Shown: piece after piece, positions 26,954-36,826 of the stretch
Position numbering within the stretch: the first letter of the stretch is position 1
Layout: the number at the start of each line of letters is the position of its first letter
Assembly (NCBI RefSeq): GCF_900250115.1
Contig: NZ_LT984803.1
Coordinates: 2,383,583-2,447,582 of the forward strand
DNA length: 64,000 nt
Source of the DNA: Cupriavidus taiwanensis
Lineage (GTDB): Bacteria > Pseudomonadota > Gammaproteobacteria > Burkholderiales > Burkholderiaceae
Direction of reading: 5' to 3'
The notes under the pieces: generated by a model
Told to the model about the DNA's origin: nothing
Database searches by the model: none
What the model saw: only the letters and a program-made list of their open reading frames with translations
Made by a program: the position numbers and the translations under genes

Positions 26954-27874
26954 ATGGCCCTCTCACTAGAATCCCTCGAAGTCCTCGACGCCATCGAACG
27001 CAAGGGCAGCTTTGCCGCGGCCGCCCACGAGATGGGCAAGGTCCCGTCCGCGCTGACCTACGTGGTGCGCAAGCTGGAAGAAGACCTGGACGTGCTGCTG
27101 TTCGACCGCCGCCGCCATCGCGCCGAACTGACGCCCGCCGGCCGCGCCCTGCTCGACGAGGGCCGCCACCTGCTGCACGCCGCCGACGACCTGGCGCGGC
27201 GCGTCAAGCGCCTGGCCACCGGCTGGGAGGCCACCCTCACCATCGTGGTCGACGACCTGATCAACTTCCGCGCGCTGCTGCCGGTGATCCACGACTTCTA
27301 CGCCGAGAACACCGCAACCCGGCTGCGCTTCTCCAAGGAGGTGCTGGGCGGCGCGTGGGACGCGCTGGTCAGCAACCGCGCCGACCTGGTGATCGGCGGC
27401 GCCTACGACGCACCCAGCACGCAGGGCTTCCAGATCCGGCCGCTGGGGTCGATGCCGTTCGTGTTCGCGGTGGCCGCGCACCATCCGCTTGCCACCGAGG
27501 AAGGCCCGCTCACCACCATCCAGATCGCCAAACACCGCATCGTCGCGGTGGGCGACACCTCGCGCAACCTGCCGGCCCGCACCCATGGCGTGCTGGCCGG
27601 CCAGGACGTGCTGGTGGTGCCGACCATGCGCGACAAGCTCGAAGCGCAGATCCGCGGCCTTGGCTGCGGCTGGCTGCCGGCGCCGATGGCGCAGCCGCAT
27701 ATCGAGAGCGGCGTGCTGCAGGCACGCGAGACCGTCGAGGTGCGCGCGCCGGGCAACTTCAAGGTGGCGTGGCGCACCAGCAACCGCGGCAAGGCGCTGC
27801 AGTGGTGGGCCGGCAAGCTGGAAGACCCGCGCCTGGCGCAGGCGCTGCTGCAGCAACCCGACTTTGCCGGCTGA
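26954..27874 (+). CDS. LysR-family transcriptional regulator
   Basis: 306 residues from the ATG at 26954; the longer frame to 26816 overlaps the pirin promoter. N-terminal winged helix ([20 protein letters not shown], '[20 protein letters not shown]') and a C-terminal substrate-binding domain. Divergent from pirin, so it probably controls that gene and itself. The stop lies 8 bp before gluQ. Confidence 0.92.
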   Translation: MALSLESLEVLDAIERKGSFAAAAHEMGKVPSALTYVVRKLEEDLDVLLFDRRRHRAELTPAGRALLDEGRHLLHAADDLARRVKRLATGWEATLTIVVDDLINFRALLPVIHDFYAENTATRLRFSKEVLGGAWDALVSNRADLVIGGAYDAPSTQGFQIRPLGSMPFVFAVAAHHPLATEEGPLTTIQIAKHRIVAVGDTSRNLPARTHGVLAGQDVLVVPTMRDKLEAQIRGLGCGWLPAPMAQPHIESGVLQARETVEVRAPGNFKVAWRTSNRGKALQWWAGKLEDPRLAQALLQQPDFAG

Positions 27875-27884
27875 GGAAGGGCTG

Positions 27885-28817
27885 ATGGCAGGGAGGGCTG
27901 CAATGGCAGTGCAGAAGAGCGCCGCGGGCGGCTATCGCGGCCGCTTCGCGCCCTCGCCCACCGGGCCGCTGCACATGGGCTCGCTGGTGACCGCGCTGGC
28001 CAGCTGGCTGGACGCGCGCGCGCATGGCGGGCAATGGCTGGTGCGCATCGAGGACATCGACACGCCGCGCTGCGTGCGCGACGCGGACCACGACATCCTG
28101 CGCACGCTGGAGCGGGTCGGCATGACGCCCGACGAGCCGCCGGTGTGGCAGAGCCGGCGCGAACCGCACTATGCCGAGGCGCTGCGCCGGCTCGATGCCG
28201 CCGGGCAACTCTACCCGTGCGGCTGCTCGCGCAAGGAGATCGCCGATTCGCTGGTGCACGTGCGCGAACGCCACCAGACCCTGGGCTATCCCGGCACCTG
28301 CCGCCACGGCCTGAACGGCAAGCTGCCGCGCGCGTGGCGCGTGCGCGTGCCGGACGGGCCGGCCGCCATCGTGTGTTTCGATGACCGCTGGCAGGGGCGC
28401 CAGTGCCAGAACCTGGAAACCGAGCTGGGCGACTTCGTGCTGCGCCGCGCCGACGGGCTGTGGGCCTACCAGTTGGCGGTGGTGGTCGACGACGGCCTGC
28501 AGGGCATCACGCATATCGTGCGCGGCGCCGACCTGCTCGACTCCACGCCGCGGCAGATCCACCTGCAGCACCTGCTGGGCCTGCCCACGCCGGCGTACCT
28601 GCACGTGCCGGTGGTGGTGAACCAGCTTGGCGAGAAGCTCAGCAAACAGAGCGGCGCGCAGGCGATCGACACCAGCGCACCGCTGGACGTCTTGCGCGAG
28701 GCCGGTGCGCACCTGGAATTGTCGAATGCCGCCGGCACGGTCCAGGACTGGCTGGCGCGGGCCACCGACGGCTGGCGCGAGCGCCTGGCCACACCGCCGT
28801 TGCCGGCACGGCGCTAG
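27885..28817 (+). CDS. gluQ: Glutamyl-queuosine tRNA(Asp) synthetase
   Basis: 310 residues from ATG 27885 (GAGGAAGG upstream); ATG 27903 with GGGAGGG upstream is an alternative. Attaches glutamate to queuosine 34 of tRNA(Asp). Class I synthetase signatures [14 protein letters not shown] and [13 protein letters not shown], plus the Cys-rich zinc site '[10 protein letters not shown]' and CRHGL. No anticodon-binding domain, which separates it from GltX. Confidence 0.95.
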   Translation: MAGRAAMAVQKSAAGGYRGRFAPSPTGPLHMGSLVTALASWLDARAHGGQWLVRIEDIDTPRCVRDADHDILRTLERVGMTPDEPPVWQSRREPHYAEALRRLDAAGQLYPCGCSRKEIADSLVHVRERHQTLGYPGTCRHGLNGKLPRAWRVRVPDGPAAIVCFDDRWQGRQCQNLETELGDFVLRRADGLWAYQLAVVVDDGLQGITHIVRGADLLDSTPRQIHLQHLLGLPTPAYLHVPVVVNQLGEKLSKQSGAQAIDTSAPLDVLREAGAHLELSNAAGTVQDWLARATDGWRERLATPPLPARR

Positions 28818-28831
28818 ACCCGCAAAAGCAA

Positions 28832-28855
28832 AGGGCCCGCGCAAGCGAGCCCTTC
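28832..28855. terminator. Hairpin between convergent gluQ and rhlE
   Basis: AAGGGC-C-CGC / GCG-A-GCCCTT with a GCAA loop and one mismatch, followed by CTCT on the plus strand and T-rich sequence on the minus. Likely bidirectional terminator. Confidence 0.6.
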
Positions 28856-28874
28856 TCTGTCAACGCGGATCCGG

Positions 28875-30377
<1,503 letters not shown>

Positions 30378-30711
30378 GGGTATCGGTATTGGCGGGAGGC
30401 GAACCCGGCACAAACGGATACGCGTCTGGAACTCATCTCGCCCTGAATCTCGCCCCTGAATCACGCCTGGCGGCAAGGTTCCGGCGCGGCCCTGCTGGCT
30501 ACAGCATTTGGCCATGAGAATCAAAGACTTAGATTTTAGCACCTCTGCCCGCGCAGTGGGCGCTCCGGCGCCGCCGTGCGGCGGGTGCGACAAGCCCGTG
30601 CCAGCGGCGGCCGGCGCGCGCATTGTCAAGACATTGTCATATCGGCCAAGCAAGATGCCGGCGGCGCGGCGGCACTGCCGGACCGCGCGGCTTCTTCACA
30701 TCGAGACTGAC

Positions 30712-30867
30712 ATGGATTTCGAGCTGTTCCGCCAGACCTGCCAGCAGTTCCTGCGCACTTCCAGCCAGTTCCTGGGACTGGCCGCAGCCGGCCGCCAGCC
30801 GGCGCTACCGATGCCGGCGCTGCCCGCCCTGCCAGCGAGCGAGCCCCGGCGCCGGCAGCCCGCCTGA
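30712..30867 (+). CDS. Possible small protein, unknown
   Basis: 51 residues starting MDFELFRQTCQQFLRTSSQF, with a Pro/Ala-rich tail. The ribosome-binding site is weak (GAGACTGAC). It lies in the gap between divergent rhlE and a convergent TTT receptor. The amphipathic N-terminus is reminiscent of short phasin-like helices, but there is no real family evidence. Confidence 0.3.
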   Translation: MDFELFRQTCQQFLRTSSQFLGLAAAGRQPALPMPALPALPASEPRRRQPA

Positions 30868-30899
30868 ACCGCGGCCAGGCGCCGGCTCGTCATGCGCGC

Positions 30900-31898
30900 T
30901 CAGTCGCCGCGGATGCCGTTGTCCTGGATCACCTTGCCCCACTTGCTGTAGTCGGCCTTCATGCGCGCGGCCAGCTGCTCCGGCGGCATGTAGGCGGCCA
31001 CGGTGCCGGCGCCCAGCATCTTCTGCTGCACGGTCGGATCGGCCAGCGCCTTCTTCAGTTCGGCCGACAACGTCGCCACCACCTCCCTGGGCGTGCCGGC
31101 CGGCGCCAGCAGCCCGCCCCATGCGGTGGCATCGAAGCCCGGGAAGCCCTGTTCGGCCACCGTCTTGACCTCCGGCGTAAAGCTGACGCGCTTGTTGGAG
31201 CCGACCGCGATCGGGCGCAGCTTGCCGGCCTTGATATGCGGCAGCGCCGCGATCATGTCCGAGAACATCATCGGCACCTGGCCGGCAAGCAGGTCGGAGA
31301 TGGCCGGCGCGCTGCCCTTGTAGGGCACGTGCTGCACGTCGAAGTGGCCCAGGTTCTTCAGCAGTTCGGTCGACAGGTGGCCGAAGCTGCCATTGCCGGC
31401 ACTGGTGTAGTTGAGCGCACCCGGTTTGGCCTTGGCCTTCGCGATGTACTGCTGCAGGCTGGTCACGTCGGGCATCGCCTGCGGATTGACCACCATCACG
31501 ATCGGCAGGTCATAGGCGGCGCCGATGGGCGTGAAGTCCTTGAAGATGTCGTAACCCTTGCGGTTGATCAGGTGCGGCGCCAGCAGCGTGGGCGTGGCCA
31601 GCACCAGCAGGGTATAGCCGTCGGCGGCGCTCTTGGCGACGTTTTCGGCGCCGATCGTGCCCGAGGCGCCGGGGCGGTTGTCCACCACCACCGGCTGCTT
31701 CAGCGTTTCGCTCATCTTCTGGCCGATGATGCGCGCGGCGGTGTCGGTCGGGCCGCCTGGCGGGAACGGCACCACCAGCCGGATCGGCTTGCTTGGGTAG
31801 GTCTCGGCGAAAGCCGGTGCGGCGGCGAGCGGCAGCGTGGCGCTCAGGAGCACGGCGCCCAGGCGGCGCTGGAAGGTACGGCGGCTGGTGTTCTGCAT
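30900..31898 (-). CDS. Tripartite tricarboxylate transporter receptor (Bug family)
   Basis: 332 residues from the ATG at 31898. Twin-basic signal peptide of about 31 residues (NTSRRTFQRR ... APAFA), then the Bug fold: 'YPSKPIRLVVPFPPGGPTDT', 'VVDNRPGASGTIGAENVAKS', 'HVPYKGSAPAISDLLAGQV', EQGFPGFDATAW. Periplasmic binder of small organic acids. Orphan receptor: no TctA/TctB genes nearby, as is typical for Cupriavidus and Bordetella. It is next to a CoA-transferase gene on the same strand (173 bp gap). Confidence 0.92.
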   Translation of the reverse strand: MQNTSRRTFQRRLGAVLLSATLPLAAAPAFAETYPSKPIRLVVPFPPGGPTDTAARIIGQKMSETLKQPVVVDNRPGASGTIGAENVAKSAADGYTLLVLATPTLLAPHLINRKGYDIFKDFTPIGAAYDLPIVMVVNPQAMPDVTSLQQYIAKAKAKPGALNYTSAGNGSFGHLSTELLKNLGHFDVQHVPYKGSAPAISDLLAGQVPMMFSDMIAALPHIKAGKLRPIAVGSNKRVSFTPEVKTVAEQGFPGFDATAWGGLLAPAGTPREVVATLSAELKKALADPTVQQKMLGAGTVAAYMPPEQLAARMKADYSKWGKVIQDNGIRGD

Positions 31899-32071
31899 GA
31901 TGTGGCTATGTCCTGCGGTAAATCGCGATAAGTCAGAATCGATGCGCGGCCCAGGCCGCGCCGGGATGAAGCGACTGCGGTTGCGTAACGTCATGACAGA
32001 TCTGGCGTGCCTCCTTGCGAACCGGTCATCGCCGGCCCGTCCGATGGAATGGTTGTCTGGTGCGGCGGCCG

Positions 32072-33709
32072 TTACAGGCGCATGGTGCCGGCCTGGAACA
32101 GCCGTGCATCCATCTGGCGCAGGTCGGGCGCCACCGCCACCGGCGTGGCGCACTGGTCGAGCACATCGCGCTGCAGGTCGACGCCGGGAGCGATCTCGAC
32201 CAGCGTGAGGCGAGCCTCCCCGCCCTCCCCGCCCTCCCTGGGCCGCATCTCGAACACGGCGCGTTCGGTGATGTAGACCACCGGGATGCCCAGCGATGCC
32301 ACGTAGGGGCCGTTGAAGCTCAGGTGCGACACCTCCGGCACGATCTTCTTCACGCGCCCTTCGCGCACGATCCGCAGGCTGCCATGGTCAGCGCGCACTT
32401 CCAGGCCGCCCGCGGTCAGCGTGCCCATGAACACCACCGCGCGCGCGCTCTGGGTGATGTTGATAAAGCCACCGACGCCGGCGATCAGCGCGCCCTCGCC
32501 TTCGCCGAACTTGCTGACGTTGACGTTGCCCTGGCCATCGAGTTCGGCCAGGCCGAGGATCGCCAGGTCGATGCCACCGCCTTCGTAGAAGTCGAACTGC
32601 GCGGGCTGGTCCACCACCGCCTCCGGGTAGGCCGAGGCACCGAAGCTGAGGCCATCCGCGGGCGTGCCGCCGATGGGACCGGCTTCGACGGTCAGCGTGA
32701 AGCCGTGCAGCCCGGCCTGGTGCGCCAGCATCCCCACCGCGGCCGGCATGCCCACCCCCAGGTTGACCACGCGCGGCGCGCGCCGCGCCAGCTCCATCAC
32801 CGCGCGGCGCTGCACGATGGTGCGCGCATCCAGCGGCCCGGCCTCGGGCGGCGGACCGGCGGCATCGTCGGCACTCCCCTCGCCCTGCCACGGCGTGACG
32901 TAGGCGGGGTTGAAGGCCTCGGCAAAGGTCATCTGGTGGTTCGCGGGGTTGTCGCAAACCACCACGTAGTCGACCAGGATGCCAGGCACGTGGATGGCCT
33001 GCAGGATTTCATGGTGATCGACCAGGCTTTCGACCTGCGCGATCACGATGCCACCCGAGTTGTGCGCCGCCTGCGCCAGCGCCAGCAGTTCGTGGTGGAA
33101 GGCTTCGCGATGGGTGCTGAGGTTGCCGCGCGCATCGGCGGCGCTGCAGCGGATCAGCGCGCAGTCGATCGCAAAGCTGGGGTAGAACAGGTATTCGTCG
33201 CCGCGGAACTCGACCGCATCGACCCAGCACGCCTTGCCTTCGGCGATGGCGCGACGCGCGCGCTGGTTGACGGCGCCGCCGTGGTAGCGCGCGTCCTGCG
33301 CGGTGCGTGGGTCGACAAAGGTGTGCAGGCCGATTTTGGTCATCACGCCGGGCTTGCCGCCGGCAATGGCGCGGTACAGGTGGGTCAGCACGCCCTGCGG
33401 CAGGTTGTAGCCCTCGCACTGCTCCGCCATCGCCAGCGTGGCCAGCCGCGTGGCGGAGCGCCAGTGGCCGCCGACCACGGTGGCAGTCATGCCGGCGTTG
33501 CCGAAATGATTGACGCCGCGCGCGCCGCGGTCGCCCTGCCCGGCCGAGTACACCAGCGTCAGGTCACGCGGCAACCCGTCGCGCAGGAAGCGCTGCTCCA
33601 GCGCCTCGGTCACGGCCTCGGCGTGGCCGGCCCCGACAAAGCCCGCGCTGGCTACGGTCCAGCCATCCTGCACGAGCGCCGCCGCTTCACGCGCGGTGAT
33701 TACCTTCAT
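32072..33709 (-). CDS. Acyl-CoA:acetate/3-ketoacid CoA-transferase (YdiF type)
   Basis: 545 residues from the ATG at 33709 (GGAGACAGCA upstream). Fused alpha and beta subunits of a class I CoA-transferase. The N-terminal half has GFVGAGHAE and 'YSAGQGDRGARGVNHFG'; the second half has LGVGMPAAVG and the active-site Glu in VEAGPIGG. Transfers CoA between short-chain acids such as acetoacetate, propionate or 3-ketoacids; the natural substrate is not evident. Divergent from an IclR gene with a strong operator between them, so it is probably the regulated target, perhaps with the Bug receptor. Confidence 0.9.
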   Translation of the reverse strand: MKVITAREAAALVQDGWTVASAGFVGAGHAEAVTEALEQRFLRDGLPRDLTLVYSAGQGDRGARGVNHFGNAGMTATVVGGHWRSATRLATLAMAEQCEGYNLPQGVLTHLYRAIAGGKPGVMTKIGLHTFVDPRTAQDARYHGGAVNQRARRAIAEGKACWVDAVEFRGDEYLFYPSFAIDCALIRCSAADARGNLSTHREAFHHELLALAQAAHNSGGIVIAQVESLVDHHEILQAIHVPGILVDYVVVCDNPANHQMTFAEAFNPAYVTPWQGEGSADDAAGPPPEAGPLDARTIVQRRAVMELARRAPRVVNLGVGMPAAVGMLAHQAGLHGFTLTVEAGPIGGTPADGLSFGASAYPEAVVDQPAQFDFYEGGGIDLAILGLAELDGQGNVNVSKFGEGEGALIAGVGGFINITQSARAVVFMGTLTAGGLEVRADHGSLRIVREGRVKKIVPEVSHLSFNGPYVASLGIPVVYITERAVFEMRPREGGEGGEARLTLVEIAPGVDLQRDVLDQCATPVAVAPDLRQMDARLFQAGTMRL

Positions 33710-33770
33710 TGCTGTCTCCGGTTTTTCGTCGTGCCGTCCCGCATCGCTGGCGGCACGCTTTCCGTGAATG

Positions 33771-33798
33771 CGTTTTGCGAACATTTGTTCGGAAAACG
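33771..33798. promoter_or_regulatory. 28-bp inverted repeat, probable IclR operator
   Basis: CGTTTT-gc-GAACA-tt-TGTTC-gg-AAAACG: a near-perfect palindrome in which GAACA/TGTTC forms the core and CGTTTT/AAAACG the outer arms. It lies between the divergent CoA-transferase and IclR genes, 62 and 104 bp from their start codons. Size and spacing fit the dimer-of-dimers binding of IclR proteins. Confidence 0.75.
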
Positions 33799-33901
33799 CT
33801 ATCATACGGAGATGCTGCCGGTCGGCGCAAGTCCTGCGCGACGGCCCCGCCAGCACGTGCCTGATCGTTCATTTCACCACCGCGCCCCTGCCACACACCC
33901 T

Positions 33902-34681
33902 ATGCCGCAAGCCGAAGCCGCCAAGAAAGACGAACTGCTGGAGTCGCTGAGCAAGGGCCTGGCGCTGCTGCGCCTGCTGGGCGCTGGCGCCGAGCGCCTG
34001 ACCATGCAGGAGGTGGCCGACCAGCTCGACGTGACCCGCGCCGCCGCGCGCCGGCTGCTGCTGACACTGGAGCACAACGGCTACGTGGCGCAGGACGGCC
34101 GCCACTTTGCGCTGACGCCACGGGTGATGGAGCTGGGCTACGGCTACTTCGCCTCGATGAGCCTGCCGCAGATGGCGCGGCCCTACCTGCAGCAGCTGTG
34201 CGAGACCCTGGGCGAAAGCTGCTCGCTGGGCGTGCTCGACGGCGAATCGGTGGTGCTGGTGGCGCGCGAGGAGCCGCGCCAGTTGCTGCGGGTGGACATG
34301 GCGCTGGGACGGCGCATGCCGGCCTATGCGCACTCCCTCGGGCGCGTGCTGCTGGCCGGCCTGGACGACAGCGCCCTGGAGGCCTACCTGGCCGGCGCCA
34401 CGCTGCGCAAGCTGACGCCGTTCACGGTCAGCTCGCGCACCACGCTGGCGCGCACGCTGCGCCAGGTGCGCGCCGACGGCTATTGCGTGCTGGTCAGCGA
34501 ACTGGTCGACGGCTACGCCGGGATCTCGGTGCCGCTGCGCGACCAGGCCGGCACGGTGGTGGCCGGGCTGGGCTTCAGCATGGTGCTGGGCAGCCGCGAC
34601 CGGGCCCAGCTGGAAGCGCGCTTCCTGGCGCCGCTGCGCGAGGCCGCGGCCGGCATCGAGGCCATCCTGCAGGCGCGCTGA
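33902..34681 (+). CDS. IclR-family regulator (PcaR/PobR-like)
   Basis: 259 residues from the ATG at 33902. N-terminal winged helix (ESLSKGLALLRLLGAGAERL, 'MQEVADQLDVTRAAARRLLL') and IclR effector domain (GRRMPAYAHSLGRVLLAGL, 'GYCVLVSELVDGYAGISVPL'). Closest in style to the beta-ketoadipate pathway regulators PcaR and PcaU. It probably controls the divergent CoA-transferase gene through the palindrome at 33771-33798. Confidence 0.92.
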   Translation: MPQAEAAKKDELLESLSKGLALLRLLGAGAERLTMQEVADQLDVTRAAARRLLLTLEHNGYVAQDGRHFALTPRVMELGYGYFASMSLPQMARPYLQQLCETLGESCSLGVLDGESVVLVAREEPRQLLRVDMALGRRMPAYAHSLGRVLLAGLDDSALEAYLAGATLRKLTPFTVSSRTTLARTLRQVRADGYCVLVSELVDGYAGISVPLRDQAGTVVAGLGFSMVLGSRDRAQLEARFLAPLREAAAGIEAILQAR

Positions 34682-34704
34682 GCCGCGCCCGGCCGATGTA
34701 AAGA

Positions 34705-34734
34705 AGCCCCGCGTGCCGGGGAGGCAGCGGGGCT
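34705..34734 (+). terminator. Hairpin after the IclR gene
   Basis: AGCCCCGC / GCGGGGCT, loop of 14 bases, 24 bp after the stop codon. There is no T tract, so termination is uncertain. Confidence 0.4.
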
Positions 34735-35052
34735 CAAGCGGTAGCGGGGCAATCTGTCGACCACCCACGCCGTCGATCTTGGCGCATCGCGCCGACTCGG
34801 GCATCCCCCAAATGTGGGCCATTGCATGCGCCGTGGCTGGCAGGCTGCAGGCGCGCCCTGCAAAGCCAGTCAATCATGGCCCTGTCACACGCCCGTAGGA
34901 ATCCGGGTTTTCGCCGAGCGGGTTTTCGCCAGCTTCCGGCCGGCGCCCGGATGCGGTCTACTGGTCTCACATCGACGCCCCTGGCACCGCCCAAGCCGGA
35001 TTGCCACCGCCGATGGTGCTGTAAAACTAGTCCAATGACAGGGAGACAGACC
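34735..35052. other. Intergenic region upstream of the 36-residue reading frame
   Basis: No gene seen. A partial inverted repeat around 34890-34930 contains GGGTTTTCGCC...GGGTTTTCGCC in direct orientation (CGGGTTTTCGCCGAGCGGGTTTTCGCC), a 14-bp tandem repeat of unknown meaning. Confidence 0.35.
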
Positions 35053-35163
35053 ATGGTGACGAAGAAAGAAGAGGCTTTCGTACTGAAGAACCTTCTCGCC
35101 CTTGCCGCAGTGGAAACCCTGGGCGGCGCCATCGCCCTGAGCATGGTCTTCCATCTGATCTGA
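35053..35163 (+). CDS. Possible 36-residue single-span membrane peptide
   Basis: Starts MVTKKEEAFVLKNLLALAAV; ATG 35053 is preceded by GGGAGACAGACC at good distance. A charged N-terminus, then about 20 hydrophobic residues with a central Gly-Gly. Small one-helix membrane peptides of this kind are common but poorly annotated. The Gly-Gly does not have the leader spacing of the peptides at 1.3-8.5 kb. Confidence 0.4.
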   Translation: MVTKKEEAFVLKNLLALAAVETLGGAIALSMVFHLI

Positions 35164-35215
35164 TCATCCCCAACGGTCGCCGGTGCTGCCACGCCGGCGA
35201 CCGCCTCGCGCGCCC

Positions 35216-35515
35216 TCAGCGCGTGGCGTGCTGCCCGCGCCGGTCCACCTCGAACTCCGTGGTGTCGCGGAAGCGCTGCCGCAGCCACTGCTCGGCCCGG
35301 CCCTGCGGCCGCGCTGACTTGGCCCAGACCAGGTCCACGCTGACCAGCCAGTCCGTGTACGGATAGGCCGCCAGGTCAAGTTCCACCAGTTCGCCGCGCG
35401 CCAGCGCCTCGCGCACCAGTTGCCGCGGCAGCGTGGCCAAGCCCAGTCCGCCCTTCACCATCTCCACCAGCGCCAGGTAGCTTTCTGGCGCGCGCAGCGC
35501 CATCATCGTCCCGTT
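35216..35515 (-). pseudogene. C-terminal fragment of a LysR-family regulator
   Basis: Only the last 100 or so residues of a LysR substrate-binding domain remain ('SYLALVEMVKGGLGLATLPR', ELVELDLAAYP, 'LVWAKSARPQGRAEQWLRQR'). The open frame continues upstream but its residues are the antisense of the deaminase gene. No HTH domain is present on this strand. The truncation ends just before the ribosome-binding region of the deaminase gene. Confidence 0.75.
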
Positions 35516-35585
35516 GCCCCGACGCGGGTGCAAGATCAAGCCGAAGCGTCCATCCTTCCTGCTCCTTTCCCCCGGAGACCCAAGC

Positions 35586-36095
35586 ATGACCCGAATCACC
35601 GATCCGTCCGGCGCCGAACTGTCGCCGCTCGACCTGGCGCTGCTGCGCCAGTCGATCGCGCTGTCCGACCAGTCCAAGACCCGCGGCCGCCACCCGTTCG
35701 CCGCGCTGGTGGCCGATGCGGCCGGCAACGTCATCGCCAGCGCCGGCAACAATTCGATGCCGCCCGAAGGCGACCCGACCCAGCACGCCGAGCTGGTCGC
35801 GGCCGCGCAGGCCGCGCGCGTGCTGCCGCCCGCGCAATTGGCCGATTGCACGCTCTACACCAGCGCAGAGCCGTGCTGCATGTGCGCGGGCGCGGTCTAC
35901 TGGACCGGCATCGGGCGCGTGGTCTATGCGCTGTCCGAACACAAGCTGCTGGGGCTGACCGGCGACCATCCGGAGAACCCGACCTTCTCGCTGCCGTGCC
36001 GCGATGTGTTTGCGCGCGGCCAGCGCAAGGTCGAAGTGGTCGGCCCCGTGCTGGAAGATGAAGCCGCGGCACCGCACGCAGGGTTCTGGCAGTAA
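35586..36095 (+). CDS. Nucleoside deaminase (guanine/cytosine deaminase-like)
   Basis: 169 residues from the ATG at 35586 (CCCGGAGACCCAAGC upstream). Zinc-dependent deaminase fold: HAE (His67, Glu69) and PCCMC (Cys97, Cys100). Length and 'LYTSAEPCCMCAGAVYWTGI' resemble guanine deaminase (GuaD) and TadA-like enzymes. Free nucleobase deamination is more likely than tRNA editing, because TadA is normally elsewhere and has a different C-terminus. Substrate not certain. Confidence 0.88.
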   Translation: MTRITDPSGAELSPLDLALLRQSIALSDQSKTRGRHPFAALVADAAGNVIASAGNNSMPPEGDPTQHAELVAAAQAARVLPPAQLADCTLYTSAEPCCMCAGAVYWTGIGRVVYALSEHKLLGLTGDHPENPTFSLPCRDVFARGQRKVEVVGPVLEDEAAAPHAGFWQ

Positions 36096-36191
36096 CGCGG
36101 CACCCGTGGGTCCGCCGCGATCCGGCGATGGCGACGCCGGCACACGGCTGAGGCAGCGGGCCCGCGCCGCGGCGCGGGCACTGCCCGGTGT

Positions 36192-36770
36192 TCAACCGTC
36201 CTGCGCCGCGCGCTGTCCCGCCGCGCCCGCAACGGCACGCGACCCGCCCGGCTCGGCCAGCGCCGCCTGCAGCCACTGCGTCCATGCCGGCATCATCGCG
36301 GCAGCCATGGCCGCGACCTGCCCTGCGCAGGTCTTGCCAGCCTCCTGCCAGTCTGTCAGCGCGCGCAGCAGCGCCAGCCCGATGTCGCTGCCGTCGCGCG
36401 CCTCGGCCACATCCTCGAGGTAGCGCGCCAGCGCTTCCCGCACGGCGTCGTTGTAGCCGGCCCTGGCCTGCGACGCGCGCGCGGCCAGGTCGGCCTCGAT
36501 GGCATCGAGGCCGCGCCACGCCTGCGCGACGTCGGCCAGGTCGAGGCGGTCGCGCTGCGCGCGCCACCATTGCGCTTGCTGCGCGGCGCGTTCCCCGGCA
36601 TAGCGGTTCAGCACGGCCAGCGCCTGGCGCGCAGGCGCCCGTGCCGCGGCAGGATCGGCGGCGCTGAAGGGTGACTGCGCGAGCGCGGTGGCGGCTTGCA
36701 GCTGGCACAGGGTCAGGTCCAGCGCCGTACGGCTGGCGCTCTCCCATTGGGCTTGCAGGATCGAAAGCAT
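36192..36770 (-). CDS. Phasin-like granule protein (tentative)
   Basis: 192 residues from the ATG at 36770 (AAGGAGAACCGCC upstream). Almost entirely helical and Ala/Gln-rich with no transmembrane segment: 'MLSILQAQWESASRTALDLT', 'QAQWWRAQRDRLDLADVAQA', QEAGKTCAGQVAAMAAAM. Composition and amphipathic helices are those of phasins, which coat polyhydroxyalkanoate granules. It directly follows a PHB depolymerase gene on the same strand (56 bp gap), which supports the guess. No motif proves it. Confidence 0.55.
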   Translation of the reverse strand: MLSILQAQWESASRTALDLTLCQLQAATALAQSPFSAADPAAARAPARQALAVLNRYAGERAAQQAQWWRAQRDRLDLADVAQAWRGLDAIEADLAARASQARAGYNDAVREALARYLEDVAEARDGSDIGLALLRALTDWQEAGKTCAGQVAAMAAAMMPAWTQWLQAALAEPGGSRAVAGAAGQRAAQDG

Positions 36771-36826
36771 GGCGGTTCTCCTTGCGGATTGGAGCAGTGG
36801 ATCGGATGGGGCCGGAGCGGCAGCGC

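Noticed and set aside
32015..33901. Long plus-strand extension of the IclR gene
   Set aside because: Antisense of the CoA-transferase and through the operator; the IclR family length fits ATG 33902.
35053..35163. Seventh member of the double-glycine-leader family
   Set aside because: Gly-Gly is preceded by Thr at -4 and Ala at -7 and lies within a hydrophobic helix; the leader pattern is absent.
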